Shown here piece by piece: positions 30,521 through 39,440 of a stretch of 64,000 nucleotides of DNA; the stretch's first letter is position 1, and each line of letters opens with the position of its first letter. The notes under the pieces are model-generated. The model was not told the DNA's origin, ran no database searches, and saw only the letters and a list, made by a program, of their open reading frames with translations. The DNA comes from Cytobacillus dafuensis (GTDB taxonomy: Bacteria; Bacillota; Bacilli; Bacillales; Cytobacillaceae). A program made the position numbers and the translations under genes. The DNA is taken from positions 290,001 through 354,000 of the forward strand of contig NZ_CP042593.1 in NCBI RefSeq assembly GCF_007995155.1, in the 5' to 3' direction.

Positions 30521-31552
30521 ATGTTAATTAAGCCAAAGAAATTAGAGACAGGAGATTTAGTTGCGACAGTAAGCCCTTCATGGGGAGGGGCAGGTGACCC
30601 AGAACTTAGATGGCGTTATGAGCAAGGTGTTAGGAGATTAGAAGAAGTGTTTGGGCTAAGGGTTGTTCCAATGCCTAATAGCTTAAAAGGCAGTGAATAT
30701 CTTTATCATAATCCGCAAGCTCGTGCGGAAGATTTGATGAATGCCTTTAAAGATAAGAGCATTAAAGCAATATTTGCGAATATTGGAGGAGAGGATAGTA
30801 TTCGCTTGCTTCCTTATATTGATTTCAATGTTATTAAGGAGAATCCTAAAATTTTTGTGGGTTATTCTGATGTGACGATTTCACATTTATTTTGCCATCG
30901 GGCGGGTATTTCTTCTTTTTACGGTCCAGCGATTTTAGTAGATTTTGCAGAAAATGTAGAGATGGATCCCTATACAGTTGAAATGGTAAAGCGGACTTTC
31001 TTTTCAAATGAAGTGATTGGTGAAATTCCATCAGCTAAAGAATGGACGAGTGAGTTTTTGGAATGGGATGAAGTGAATAAGAATCGTCGGCGCAAGATGA
31101 AACAGAACTCGGGTTGCGAAATCCTTCAAGGATCAGGTGTTGTTAAAGGACGTTTGGTTGGAGGCTGTATGGAAGTGCTAGAGTTTGCTAAAGGAACCGA
31201 CATTTGGCCCGCTCAGAAATATTGGGAGGATAGTATCCTATTCTTTGAAACCTCTGAAGAAAAGCCAGACCCAGGATTAATAAAGTATTGGCTGCGTAAT
31301 TATGCGGCACAAGGCATTCTGCAAAGAGCGAATGGAATTATCTTTGGAAAGCCACTAGAAGAGATGTATTATGAAGAATATAAAGCAGAGATTCAAAGAG
31401 TCATGATGGAATATGATTTGGTAGATTTGCCGATTCTCTATAACATGAATTTTGGTCATACAGAGCCGAAGTTTATTTTACCGTATGGCGCTATGGCAGA
31501 GATAAATTGTGATAAGGGGACTTTTGCAATTTTGGAAAGCGGAGTACAGTAG
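30521..31552 (+). CDS. S66 family peptidase (LD-carboxypeptidase/MccF-like)
   Basis: 343 residues. The S66 fold is shown by VATVSPSWGG near 14-23, the nucleophile in FVGYSDVT (Ser116), the Glu of FFETSEEKPDPG and the His of NFGHTEPKFILP near the C-terminus. The family contains LD-carboxypeptidases that trim peptidoglycan tetrapeptides and MccF enzymes that cleave microcin C-like compounds. Its length and extra central segment favour the MccF-like subgroup. The start is ATG at 30521 with GGGAGGGA upstream. A worn copy of its 3' end lies at 35133-35177. Confidence 0.85.
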   Translation: MLIKPKKLETGDLVATVSPSWGGAGDPELRWRYEQGVRRLEEVFGLRVVPMPNSLKGSEYLYHNPQARAEDLMNAFKDKSIKAIFANIGGEDSIRLLPYIDFNVIKENPKIFVGYSDVTISHLFCHRAGISSFYGPAILVDFAENVEMDPYTVEMVKRTFFSNEVIGEIPSAKEWTSEFLEWDEVNKNRRRKMKQNSGCEILQGSGVVKGRLVGGCMEVLEFAKGTDIWPAQKYWEDSILFFETSEEKPDPGLIKYWLRNYAAQGILQRANGIIFGKPLEEMYYEEYKAEIQRVMMEYDLVDLPILYNMNFGHTEPKFILPYGAMAEINCDKGTFAILESGVQ

Positions 31553-31564
31553 ATAATATTAAAT

Positions 31565-31605
31565 AAAAACGGCCTCTTAAGATAAGTGTCTAAGAGGTCG
31601 TTTTT
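31565..31605. terminator. Bidirectional terminator
   Basis: AAAAACGGCCTCTTA (31565-31579) pairs with TAAGAGGTCGTTTTT (31591-31605), one G-U pair. T-runs on both strands serve the S66 gene and guaD. Confidence 0.88.
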
Positions 31606-31644
31606 GTATTTTTAACATTCTTTTAGCCTAATGGGTGAACACCA

Positions 31645-33012
31645 TTACTTACGTGAATGAACTTTCTCACCTTGTACCCAAACCTCACGAATGTTTTCTG
31701 GTCGAGTCAGATACATAATCTTTTGGAAGACATCATGTAAATCTTCATTTGCATCATAAATAGGTAGTTTAGCAGAATCTAATGCCGTATCGATAATCTG
31801 CACATCCCAAGTATAGTTTTCTGCTAAGCGCCCGATTGGTAAGCTTAAACTTTCACCACCGCCGGCAGTTGCGAAATAGAATGCTTCATTAATTGTGATG
31901 CGAGATTTTGGCATTCCGCGTTCTTGAGCAGGAAGAGTTGTATTCACTCCATCTTCTAACATTCTGGATGATATGACTGCTTGTCTAGCATTATCAAAAA
32001 GACTAGGTGAGAAGCCACCAGAAATGTCTGATCCTAAACCAATTTCAACACCCTTTGCATGCAAATGAGCGATTGGAATGACACTATTGGCAAAGTAAGC
32101 ATTTGAGATGGGGCAATGGCAAACAGCGGTACCTGTTTCAGTAAATAAACCTGCATCGTCATCATCTAAGAAATTACAATGCGCCATGACAGACTTATCA
32201 CGTAATAGACCAAAATCATGTAAAGCAAACGCGTCGTTCTTATTAAAGCGATCTTGCACATAGCCGTGCTCCCAATCACTTTCGCTGCAGTGAGATTGGA
32301 CGTACGTATCATACTTCGCAGCTAATTCTCCTAAACCTTTTAACGCATCGTCGGTACAGCTTGGAATAAAGCGCGGCGTCACGACTGGATAAACACCCTG
32401 TTTTGTTGATTTCGCGAGTTCTTTGACAGCTAAAATAAATTCCTCTGTATCCGCTAATGCTGTTGGTGTATCAGCGTCACGATAATAGTCTGGGCTTTGT
32501 TCAGGATTGTCCATAACCACTTTTCCAACTAAACCGCGCTGTCCTTTTTCAGCGCAAATTTCGGCCAGTAATAAACTGGCTTCTTTATGAACAGTGGCAA
32601 AATAAAGTGCCGTCGTTGTTCCGTTTGCTAGGAGGGTGCTTACGACATCCTGGTAGACATTTTTCGCAAAATCTAAATCCGCAAATTTAGACTCAATTGG
32701 GAAGGTATACGTGTTTAACCAATCATAGAGCGGAATGTCTAAAGCAGTTCCAGCTTGAGCCCATTGCGGCGCATGTACATGCAAATCGATAAAACCAGGT
32801 AAAAAATACTGGCCTTCTGCTAAACGATGAAAGTTTTCTTCATTCCGATAAGCATCTAGTAAGATTTGATAGTCATCATCTTCTGGGGCAATGACTTTTT
32901 CAATCAATCCGTTAGCATTGATACAGAAAAGATAATCCTTTAAGATTTGTATTTCTTTTGATGACTTGCTGGAAAAAGCAGTCCCTTGGAAAATTTTTGT
33001 ATAGTTTTTCAT
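31645..33012 (-). CDS. guaD: Guanine deaminase (amidohydrolase type)
   Basis: Turns guanine into xanthine and ammonia in purine salvage and degradation. 455 residues with amidohydrolase marks: DLHVHAPQ (metal His-x-His and the guanine-site PQ) near 76-83, QSHCSESDWEHG with the metal His near 240, CHCPISNAYFA, and the metal Asp in GLGSDISGG near 327-335. It belongs to the metal-dependent GuaD form (E. coli and eukaryote type), not the small CDA-fold form of B. subtilis. The start is ATG at 33012 with a weak ribosome site. There is no purine riboswitch upstream. Confidence 0.88.
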   Translation of the reverse strand: MKNYTKIFQGTAFSSKSSKEIQILKDYLFCINANGLIEKVIAPEDDDYQILLDAYRNEENFHRLAEGQYFLPGFIDLHVHAPQWAQAGTALDIPLYDWLNTYTFPIESKFADLDFAKNVYQDVVSTLLANGTTTALYFATVHKEASLLLAEICAEKGQRGLVGKVVMDNPEQSPDYYRDADTPTALADTEEFILAVKELAKSTKQGVYPVVTPRFIPSCTDDALKGLGELAAKYDTYVQSHCSESDWEHGYVQDRFNKNDAFALHDFGLLRDKSVMAHCNFLDDDDAGLFTETGTAVCHCPISNAYFANSVIPIAHLHAKGVEIGLGSDISGGFSPSLFDNARQAVISSRMLEDGVNTTLPAQERGMPKSRITINEAFYFATAGGGESLSLPIGRLAENYTWDVQIIDTALDSAKLPIYDANEDLHDVFQKIMYLTRPENIREVWVQGEKVHSRK

Positions 33013-33103
33013 ATATTACACCTTAATGTTTGGATTTTTGTAAGGATTAAATGATCCTTACTCAGTACTATGTTATCGCATGAAATAATCGATTAATAGG
33101 TTA

Positions 33104-33838
33104 TTAAATGGTTCCCATTACTTTGCGGCCTTTTGGCTGCGTGTTATTTGGGTTAGGTTCTAGTGTAATCCCAATATCATCAAACGATTGATCTTTAGGC
33201 ATACGGTAGGTGATCAAGCCGTTGCCGTTTTGATCTGGTTTTATTGTTCCGGCATTTTGGCGATTTCCGTTATTTAATAGCCATACTTGATATACTTCAT
33301 CATCTTTAGTTCCCGGCATATTGTTTAACTCAATGATCAGGCTGTTGTCATGCCCTTCTTGGAGAAGGTAGGCGGTTCCGTTTGCTGAAGCAGCTGTATC
33401 CTGTCCTTTTAAATTAAACGTTCTCACAATCTGGGTAGGGGAAGCCATTTCGTCTTCTAACGCTGTAATGGTATCTTTTAAGTGGAGGTTATACCATAGT
33501 AACCCAGTAAAACTTATTATTAATATGGCCGTCATACCCGCAGATAACGGTGAAAAATGCTTCGTTAAGAATAATTTTATTGGATATAGAGGGCTTTCCT
33601 TTTTAGCTTTTTCGGTTTTATCTTCTTTAAAAATAAAGTCCATAACTTCCATTTTAAGTGAATCTGGAGCATCCACTTCCTCCATATCATAAGAAAGCGT
33701 CTGCCATGTTTCCTGCAAAGATTCTAATTCATTCTGACAGTGGGCGCATGTTTTAAGATGGCGTTTAAATTGTTCTTTTTCATGTTCAGACAGTTGATCG
33801 ATTATATACAAAGACAGGTTTTCGCATTTATTTTCCAT
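33104..33838 (-). CDS. Anti-sigma factor with zf-HC2 and RskA domains
   Basis: 244 residues. The N-terminal zinc anti-sigma motif H-x3-C-x2-C is HLKTCAHC near 28-35. One membrane helix lies near 98-116 and the outer RskA-type domain has DEVYQVWLLNNGNRQNAG and a C-terminal ITLEPNPNN-like stretch. It overlaps the sigma gene by 11 bases, so it holds that sigma inactive at the membrane until a signal is sensed. The signal is unknown. Confidence 0.88.
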   Translation of the reverse strand: MENKCENLSLYIIDQLSEHEKEQFKRHLKTCAHCQNELESLQETWQTLSYDMEEVDAPDSLKMEVMDFIFKEDKTEKAKKESPLYPIKLFLTKHFSPLSAGMTAILIISFTGLLWYNLHLKDTITALEDEMASPTQIVRTFNLKGQDTAASANGTAYLLQEGHDNSLIIELNNMPGTKDDEVYQVWLLNNGNRQNAGTIKPDQNGNGLITYRMPKDQSFDDIGITLEPNPNNTQPKGRKVMGTI

Positions 33839-34412
33839 GCCGAACTCCTCCTGTTTCTTCGCTAAAATAATTTCGTAGTTTTTTTAAGGTTTGATTTAGA
33901 CGGCTTTTAATGGTACCGAGCGGCTTCTCTTCCAGTTGTGCTATTTCGCTTAAGGAGTAGCCCTCCCAATACAACAAGTTGATAAGACGCTTTTGTGGTT
34001 CAGAGAGCTGGTGTTTTGCTTCTTGAATTTGCTGTTTTAATAGATTATTTGAAACTTCCTGCAGTACATGTTCTGACTGCTGTCCTTGGATTTTCTCCCA
34101 TTCATTATGATCTAATTGGACCGTTCCTTTATGTTTATGTTCTTTACGAATCAGATCAATCGCAATATTTCGGGTAATGGTAAGAATCCAGTTTGCAAAT
34201 TTACCCTGTGAAGCGCTGTAAGTCCGCTTTGTCGTCCAAAGACGGAGGAAAACCAGTTGGACAATTTCTTTTGTTTTCTCGGTGTCACCCTTTGTCATTT
34301 TTAATGAGAAGCTATAGATGAGATTTATGTAACGATCATACAGTTCTTCGAGTGCTGGACGATGATTTTGCACAATTAATTTAACCAGCTCTTCGTCCGA
34401 CTTATTTTTCAC
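33828..34412 (-). CDS. ECF-type sigma factor (SigK-like)
   Basis: 194 residues. Region 2 covers YDRYINLIYSFSLKMTKG and KEIVQLVFLRLWTT with NWILTITRNIAIDLIRK, and region 4 covers LLYWEGYSLSEIAQLEEKPLGTIKSRL. The start is GTG at 34412 behind AAGGGGGAG. The overlap with the RskA-type anti-sigma gene gives a two-gene operon. Its partner type matches SigK/RskA pairs of actinomycetes and bacilli. I did not find a self-promoter. Confidence 0.87.
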   Translation of the reverse strand: MKNKSDEELVKLIVQNHRPALEELYDRYINLIYSFSLKMTKGDTEKTKEIVQLVFLRLWTTKRTYSASQGKFANWILTITRNIAIDLIRKEHKHKGTVQLDHNEWEKIQGQQSEHVLQEVSNNLLKQQIQEAKHQLSEPQKRLINLLYWEGYSLSEIAQLEEKPLGTIKSRLNQTLKKLRNYFSEETGGVRHGK

Positions 34413-34497
34413 AGCAAATTCTCCCCCTTTTTGAATCTGTTTTTAAATAGTATAAATCATAAGTTAGTTAAGGTGGAATGATAAAAGTGGGAAGAGG

Positions 34498-34526
34498 AAA
34501 AAGAACTGCCTAGCGTTGGGCAGTTC
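34498..34526 (-). terminator. Terminator of the lipoprotein gene
   Basis: GGAACTGCC-type stem (34503-34510 with 34518-34526), loop of seven, and a T-run on the minus strand (34498-34502). It separates the lipoprotein from the sigma operon. Confidence 0.8.
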
Positions 34527-34539
34527 CATTGGAAGAATG

Positions 34540-35007
34540 CTACTGTGCAAATATTGTTTCGTTGTTAATAATAAACCAAACATCTTTGACCCCTTGGCCG
34601 TTTACATCACCAGGTGCTTTGTCGTTTACAAAGTAGTATAGCGGATAGCCTTTGTAGGTTGTCTGTTTCTTACCGGTATCTTCACGAGTAATTGTTCCGA
34701 AGTCATCTTTATTGAATCCATCAGGAGCGTCTAGATGTTCAGAATAGAAAGCAGGCCAGTTTTCAAGACATTCACCACTGCAGTTTGTTGTATTAGGCTT
34801 ATCTTTCGTAAAGTAATAAAGTGCCATGCCTTGAGCATCAGCAAGGTACTTGCCTGTTTTTTCATTTTCCATCAGCTTCAGTGCTGATACCGGTTCCTCT
34901 GCAGTTGTTTCTTCTACTGGATCTTTTTTGTCCGCATCCTCAGAGCTGCATCCTCCAAGAAGTATACCTGCTAAAAGAAAAGTGAATAGCCACATAAACT
35001 GTTTCAT
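34540..35007 (-). CDS. Lipoprotein with secreted-repeat (COG4315) domains
   Basis: 155 residues. Signal peptide and lipobox LLGGC (Cys21). The mature part has two copies of the short secreted repeat: [20 protein letters not shown] then NWPAFY (first), and a second [23 protein letters not shown] unit near the end. These proteins are often called lipoprotein_15 or secreted repeat proteins; their function is unknown. ATG at 35007 is behind GGAGGAGG; the frame also begins at 35040. It lies upstream of the sigma/anti-sigma pair but has its own terminator. Confidence 0.8.
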   Translation of the reverse strand: MKQFMWLFTFLLAGILLGGCSSEDADKKDPVEETTAEEPVSALKLMENEKTGKYLADAQGMALYYFTKDKPNTTNCSGECLENWPAFYSEHLDAPDGFNKDDFGTITREDTGKKQTTYKGYPLYYFVNDKAPGDVNGQGVKDVWFIINNETIFAQ

Positions 35008-35132
35008 CACTAAATCCTCCTCCGCATCTATTCTTTTCACTAAAGGTAACGAAAGAAAATTAGAAAAGGTTCGATTTAAATTTTTACTTGTTGTTAACTT
35101 AAAAACATAAGAAATACAAGTATCTTAGGAAT

Positions 35133-35177
35133 GGTGCCAAGGCAGAAATAAATTGTGATAAAGGGACTTTTGCGATT
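35133..35177 (+). pseudogene. 3' scrap of an S66 peptidase paralogue
   Basis: The frame reads GAKAEINCDKGTFAI, close to the tail GAMAEINCDKGTFAI of the intact S66 gene at 30521-31552, and the DNA is nearly identical across it. Nothing upstream matches, so this is the end of a lost duplicate. Confidence 0.75.
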
Positions 35178-35264
35178 GAAAATAATACTTTATATATAAC
35201 GAAAATATTGGTAAATTTTAGTATAATTAAATTAGACAAATTTAATTGCAAAGAAGGGATAACA

Positions 35265-35966
35265 TTGAAAGAAACGATTTATGATTACGAGGATTTAATG
35301 GAAATGTTAGATTCCTTATTGAGAGAGCCAACTCAGTTTTGGGATCACTTTTATACTGAACGTGATCGAGATGTTCCGTTTTTTGTTAACTCTCCAGATG
35401 AAAATTTAGTTTGTTACTTTGAAAATAATCTTTTTAAGCCAGGAAAAGTTCTCGAATTGGGCTGTGGCCCAGGTCGAAACGCCATTTATTTTGCTGAAAA
35501 AGGCTGTACGGTTGATGCCGTAGATTTATCACAAGAGTCTCTTAAATGGGCAGAAGAGCGAGCAAATGAAAAGAATGTCCATGTAAACTTCATCAATGAA
35601 AATATCTTTGCATTAGACATCGAGGAAGGTACATATGACATAGTGTATGATTCAGGCTGCTTTCACCATATTGCTCCTCACCGAAGAATGAGTTACATAA
35701 ATTTAGTAAAAAAAGCTTTAAAACCAAATGGCTTCTTTGCCATTACTTGTTTTGTTCCAGGTGGGGCGTTAGGCGGTGCGGAAATAACAGATTGGGAGGT
35801 ATATAGATTAAGAAGCCTAAAAGGAGGATTGGGCTTTACTGATGAAAAATTAAGATCCATCTTTAAGGATTTCAAGGAAATTGAGATAAGAAAAATGAAG
35901 GAAATTAAACAGCCTAATGATGTTTTTGGTGTATCTGGCTTGTTGACTGCGCTATTTCAATCATGA
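35265..35966 (+). CDS. Class I SAM-dependent methyltransferase
   Basis: 233 residues. Motif I VLELGCGPGRNAIYFAE near 63-79, then VDAVDLSQESLKWA, YDIVYDSGCFHHIAPHRR (substrate loop) and LKPNGFFAITCF. This is a methyltransferase_25/TehB-like enzyme; the target is unknown. The frame is open back into the S66 scrap, but TTG at 35265 is behind AAAGAAGGG. TATAAT at 35222-35227 lies between the earlier TTG (35208) and this start, so 35208 is unlikely. A GNAT gene follows after 37 bases. Confidence 0.82.
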   Translation: MKETIYDYEDLMEMLDSLLREPTQFWDHFYTERDRDVPFFVNSPDENLVCYFENNLFKPGKVLELGCGPGRNAIYFAEKGCTVDAVDLSQESLKWAEERANEKNVHVNFINENIFALDIEEGTYDIVYDSGCFHHIAPHRRMSYINLVKKALKPNGFFAITCFVPGGALGGAEITDWEVYRLRSLKGGLGFTDEKLRSIFKDFKEIEIRKMKEIKQPNDVFGVSGLLTALFQS

Positions 35967-36003
35967 AAATGTCGGGATATAAAAATATCTTTGGAGTGAT
36001 AGC

Positions 36004-36435
36004 ATGGAAATTAGAAAAGCAAATGCAAATGATATACCTGAATTAGCGGCGTTAATGACTCAACTTGGATATCCAACTACTATTGAAAAGATGAAACTTA
36101 GATTTACCCATATTGAATCAAGCTTAAGCTACTACACATTGGTAGCTACTATTGATGACAAAGTTGTTGGAATGATCGGTTTAGTAATAGGATTCTATTA
36201 TGAAATGGATGGTTCCTATGCTCGAATTGTAGCCTTCGTCGTAGATTCGGACTATCGCAATAAAGGGATAGGCATGAAACTAATAGAAGAAGCAGAGAAC
36301 TGGGCTAGAAGTACAGGAGCTACTGGAATCGGACTAAACAGCGGAAAGAGTCAAGAGAGAGAAAATGCTTATAAATTTTATATTAAAATGGGCTATGCCG
36401 AAAAAAGTATTGGATTTGTTAAAAGTCTTATTTAA
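36004..36435 (+). CDS. GNAT family N-acetyltransferase
   Basis: 143 residues, the full GNAT fold. The acetyl-CoA loop is RNKGIGMKLIEEAENWA near 92-108 (Q/RxxGxG/A form), preceded by the YARIVAFVVDSDYR strand. The start is ATG at 36004 with TTTGGAGTG upstream. It lies close behind the methyltransferase and could be co-transcribed. Its substrate is not known. Confidence 0.82.
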   Translation: MEIRKANANDIPELAALMTQLGYPTTIEKMKLRFTHIESSLSYYTLVATIDDKVVGMIGLVIGFYYEMDGSYARIVAFVVDSDYRNKGIGMKLIEEAENWARSTGATGIGLNSGKSQERENAYKFYIKMGYAEKSIGFVKSLI

Positions 36436-36544
36436 GCGGAGGATGGATGAAGATAGCAGCAAATTGATTTTTGAATATTAAAAGAAAAAATGGATTTTAT
36501 AGTAAAATTTAGTGTATAATACGGAAAAATAAATTAATAAAGGA

Positions 36545-36777
36545 TAATTCTTAGAAGAGGAGAGTAATAATCGAAGCTTCGATTATAGAGAGCTGGGGAT
36601 GGTGGGATCCCGGTACGAAATCGATTATGAAGCGCACCTCGGAGAAGGCTTATTGAATGATAAGTAGATAAGTCCGGTTATAACCGTTACATTTTCAAGC
36701 AGGCTTTTTAAGCAAGTAGAGTGGTACCGCGAGCAAAACCCTCGTCTCTAAACGATTTTAGAGATGGGGTTTTTTTT
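36545..36777 (+). promoter_or_regulatory. T-box leader, arginine specifier (argS)
   Basis: Stem I carries the specifier CGC (36633-36635) in the context ATGAAG-CGC-ACCTCGG. The T-box is AGAGTGGTACCGCGA (about 36717-36732). The terminator stem of about 16 bp (36737-36752 with 36757-36772) ends in a long T-run. Uncharged tRNA-Arg should allow read-through into argS. Confidence 0.92.
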
Positions 36778-36800
36778 ATTACAAATTAGGAGGTTTGGTG

Positions 36801-38507
36801 ATGAAGTACAAAAAAATAGTCATCTCATCTATTCAGGACACATTGATTAGTATGGGGATTGATAGTTTTTCTAAAGAAGAAATTGAAAAAATTCTAGAGG
36901 TTCCACCAAAACAGGAAATGGGCGACTATGCATTTCCGTGTTTTTTATTAGCCAAAAAGTTAAGAAAGGCACCTCCACAAATTGCTCAAGATCTTATGTT
37001 TAACATTAATCATGAATATATTGAAAAAATTGAGGCTGTTGGGCCATATGTAAACTTCTTTTTAGCAAAACAGAAAATTGGGCATGAAATTGTAATGGAA
37101 GTGCTTAATCAGAAGGAGAAGTTCGGAAGTCTGTCCATTGGTAATGGAAAAAACATCTCAATTGATCTTTCATCGCCTAATATTGCGAAGCCTTTTTCGA
37201 TGGGCCATTTACGCTCTACTGTTATTGGGAACGCATTGGCGAATATCATGGAAAAGTGTGGGTTCACACCAATAAAGATAAATCATCTAGGTGACTGGGG
37301 TACACAATTTGGCAAGTTAATTACGGCTTATAAAATGTGGGGAAATGAAGAAAAAGTAAAAGCTAATCCGATTAAGGAATTACTCGCTTTGTATGTCCGG
37401 TTTCATGAAGAAGCGGAAAAAACACCAGGGCTTGAAGATACAGGACGATTATGGTTTAAAAGATTAGAGGAAGGAGATAAAGAAGCACTTTCATTATGGA
37501 AATGGTTCCGTGAAGAGTCTTTAAAGGAATTTGAACGGATCTATCAGCTTATGGGAATTGAGTTTCATTCATTTAATGGAGAGGCATTTTACAATGATAA
37601 GATGGATGAGGTTGTAGAACTACTCAATGAAAAACAGCTGCTTTCAGAATCAGATGGGGCGATGGTTGTTACTCTAGATGAACATGAAAGTCCACCGTGC
37701 CTTATAAAAAAATCGGATGGAGCAACATTGTATGCAACGAGAGATTTGGCTGCATCTCTTTTTAGAAAAAGAGAGTATGATTTTGCAAAAGCCTTATATG
37801 TAGTAGGCAGAGAACAGTCTCTTCACTTTAATCAAGTTTTTCATGTCTTAAAAAAGATGGGGTATGAATGGTCAGAAGATATGCACCACATCCCATTCGG
37901 AATGATGTTGAAAGATGGAAAGAAAATGTCGACTCGAAAGGGAAAAGTTGTTCTATTAGAAGAGGTGCTTGAAGAAGCGATTAAACTGGCAGCTAAAAAT
38001 ATTGAAGAGCGAAATCCTAATCTTGCAGACAAAGAAGAAGTAGCGAAGAGGGTTGGAGTAGGTGCTGTTATTTTTCATGATCTTAAAAATGATCGCTTAC
38101 ATGATATTGAGTTTTCTCTTGAAGCGATGCTCACCTTTGAGGGAGAAACTGGACCGTACGTACAATATACACATGCACGTGCATGCTCTATCCTGAGAAA
38201 AGGAAAATTAGAGGAACAAGGTCTGTTTTCTTATGAAACCTATGAAGATGATAGGGCCTGGGCTATTTTATCCTTACTAATGAAATTTGAAGATGTCATT
38301 AAACATGCATACAATCAGTTTGACCCTTCGCAAATTGCAAAATATACAATAGATCTTTCACAAGCTTTTAACAAATATTACGGAACCGTCCAAATTTTAA
38401 AGGAAGATGATCAACAGCAAGCACGCTTACAGTTAGTAAAGGCAGTAGCAATTGTTTTAAAAGAAGGATTGCGTTTGTTAGGACTTAAAGCTCCTGAGCA
38501 AATGTGA
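36801..38507 (+). CDS. argS: Arginyl-tRNA synthetase
   Basis: Charges tRNA-Arg. 568 residues: Arg_tRNA N-terminal domain (about 1-90), catalytic Rossmann core with SSPNIAKPFSMGHLRST near 124-140, KMSTRKG near 375, and the DALR anticodon-binding end. The HIGH box reads SMGH (133-136), a variant also known in streptococcal-type ArgRS. ATG at 36801 is behind TAGGAGG. It is controlled by the Arg T-box directly upstream. T-box control of argS is not usual in B. subtilis, so this may be a second or exchanged copy. Confidence 0.94.
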   Translation: MKYKKIVISSIQDTLISMGIDSFSKEEIEKILEVPPKQEMGDYAFPCFLLAKKLRKAPPQIAQDLMFNINHEYIEKIEAVGPYVNFFLAKQKIGHEIVMEVLNQKEKFGSLSIGNGKNISIDLSSPNIAKPFSMGHLRSTVIGNALANIMEKCGFTPIKINHLGDWGTQFGKLITAYKMWGNEEKVKANPIKELLALYVRFHEEAEKTPGLEDTGRLWFKRLEEGDKEALSLWKWFREESLKEFERIYQLMGIEFHSFNGEAFYNDKMDEVVELLNEKQLLSESDGAMVVTLDEHESPPCLIKKSDGATLYATRDLAASLFRKREYDFAKALYVVGREQSLHFNQVFHVLKKMGYEWSEDMHHIPFGMMLKDGKKMSTRKGKVVLLEEVLEEAIKLAAKNIEERNPNLADKEEVAKRVGVGAVIFHDLKNDRLHDIEFSLEAMLTFEGETGPYVQYTHARACSILRKGKLEEQGLFSYETYEDDRAWAILSLLMKFEDVIKHAYNQFDPSQIAKYTIDLSQAFNKYYGTVQILKEDDQQQARLQLVKAVAIVLKEGLRLLGLKAPEQM

Positions 38508-38653
38508 TAGGTCCGATCGTTATTCAAAATGATTTTTACTCGTTTTGTAAATATGCCCTGTGAATAAAGATATATATTCGCTAATAAAATTAATATTATT
38601 CAGATAAGATGAGTGGATGTCCTCTTATGACAAAAAATAACGGGGGAATGAGT

Positions 38654-39199
38654 ATGATAAAAAATGAAAATGAAAAGGGAATATTTTTAATCACTGGTAT
38701 AATGGCATCTGGTAAATCTACAATTGCTCAACTTCTTTCAGAGCGTATGGATAAGAGTGTCCATGTTCGTGGAGATGTGTTTAGAAAAATGATAGTAAAT
38801 GGTGAAGTTGGAATGTCAGGTACCCCTTCCGATGAAGCGTTAGAGCAATTACGACTTCGATATAAACTTGCTGCTTATGTAGCAGACGAATATTTCAAAT
38901 TAGGATTTAATGTGGTATTGCAGGATGTAATAATTGGTCCTATGCTACAAGATGTTGTTGAGTATATCCAGCAAGGGCCTCTGTATGTAATTGTTTTATC
39001 GCCTAGCCCTGATGTTGTTGCTGCTAGGGAAGCATCTCGCCAGAAAAAAGGATACGGTGCATTAGATATTGCTTCTCTTGAAAGAGTCTTGCAATCAGAA
39101 ACACCACGGATTGGTATGTGGATCGATTCTTCAAATTTAACCCCAGATGAGACTGTTGATGAAATTTTAAAGAGAGTTTATTCAGAAGCGGAAATTTAA
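38654..39199 (+). CDS. P-loop kinase/phosphotransferase-like protein
   Basis: 181 residues. The Walker A motif GIMASGKST lies near 14-22, then VHVRGDVFRKMI (substrate Asp) and the REASRQKKGYG arginine lid near 123-133. The design is of small-molecule kinases such as chloramphenicol phosphotransferase-like or zeta-like enzymes. The frame starts at 38609, but ATG at 38654 has GGGGG correctly spaced. It is followed by its own terminator. The substrate is unknown; no antitoxin partner is next to it, which speaks against a zeta toxin. Confidence 0.72.
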   Translation: MIKNENEKGIFLITGIMASGKSTIAQLLSERMDKSVHVRGDVFRKMIVNGEVGMSGTPSDEALEQLRLRYKLAAYVADEYFKLGFNVVLQDVIIGPMLQDVVEYIQQGPLYVIVLSPSPDVVAAREASRQKKGYGALDIASLERVLQSETPRIGMWIDSSNLTPDETVDEILKRVYSEAEI

Positions 39200-39206
39200 C
39201 ATGTTA

Positions 39207-39254
39207 AAAACGAAGGAGGTCGCTGAAAGAAATTGGCGACCTCCTTCGTTTTTT
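39207..39254 (+). terminator. Strong terminator after kinase gene
   Basis: A 17-bp perfect stem (39207-39223 with 39236-39252), followed by T residues. Confidence 0.9.
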
Positions 39255-39440
39255 AAAAAAATGAGCTTTACAAAGATTACTTTTCACTCTGGTATAACTT
39301 TTTATTCATCCTTCACTTTCAAACTACTACTATAAAATACATACTATTGCTAGTTCAAGGGGTAAGGTATAGACGGTAAACTTCATTAGAACAAAAAGTT
39401 AGTTCCTCATCGCGAAAAATGACCCCAATAGTTTTAGGAG

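Noticed and set aside
33013..33103. Purine riboswitch before guaD
   Set aside because: The stretch is too short and lacks the conserved purine-aptamer core.
38654..39199. Zeta-type toxin of a toxin-antitoxin pair
   Set aside because: It has a P-loop kinase fold, but no small antitoxin gene is adjacent and the gene has its own terminator.
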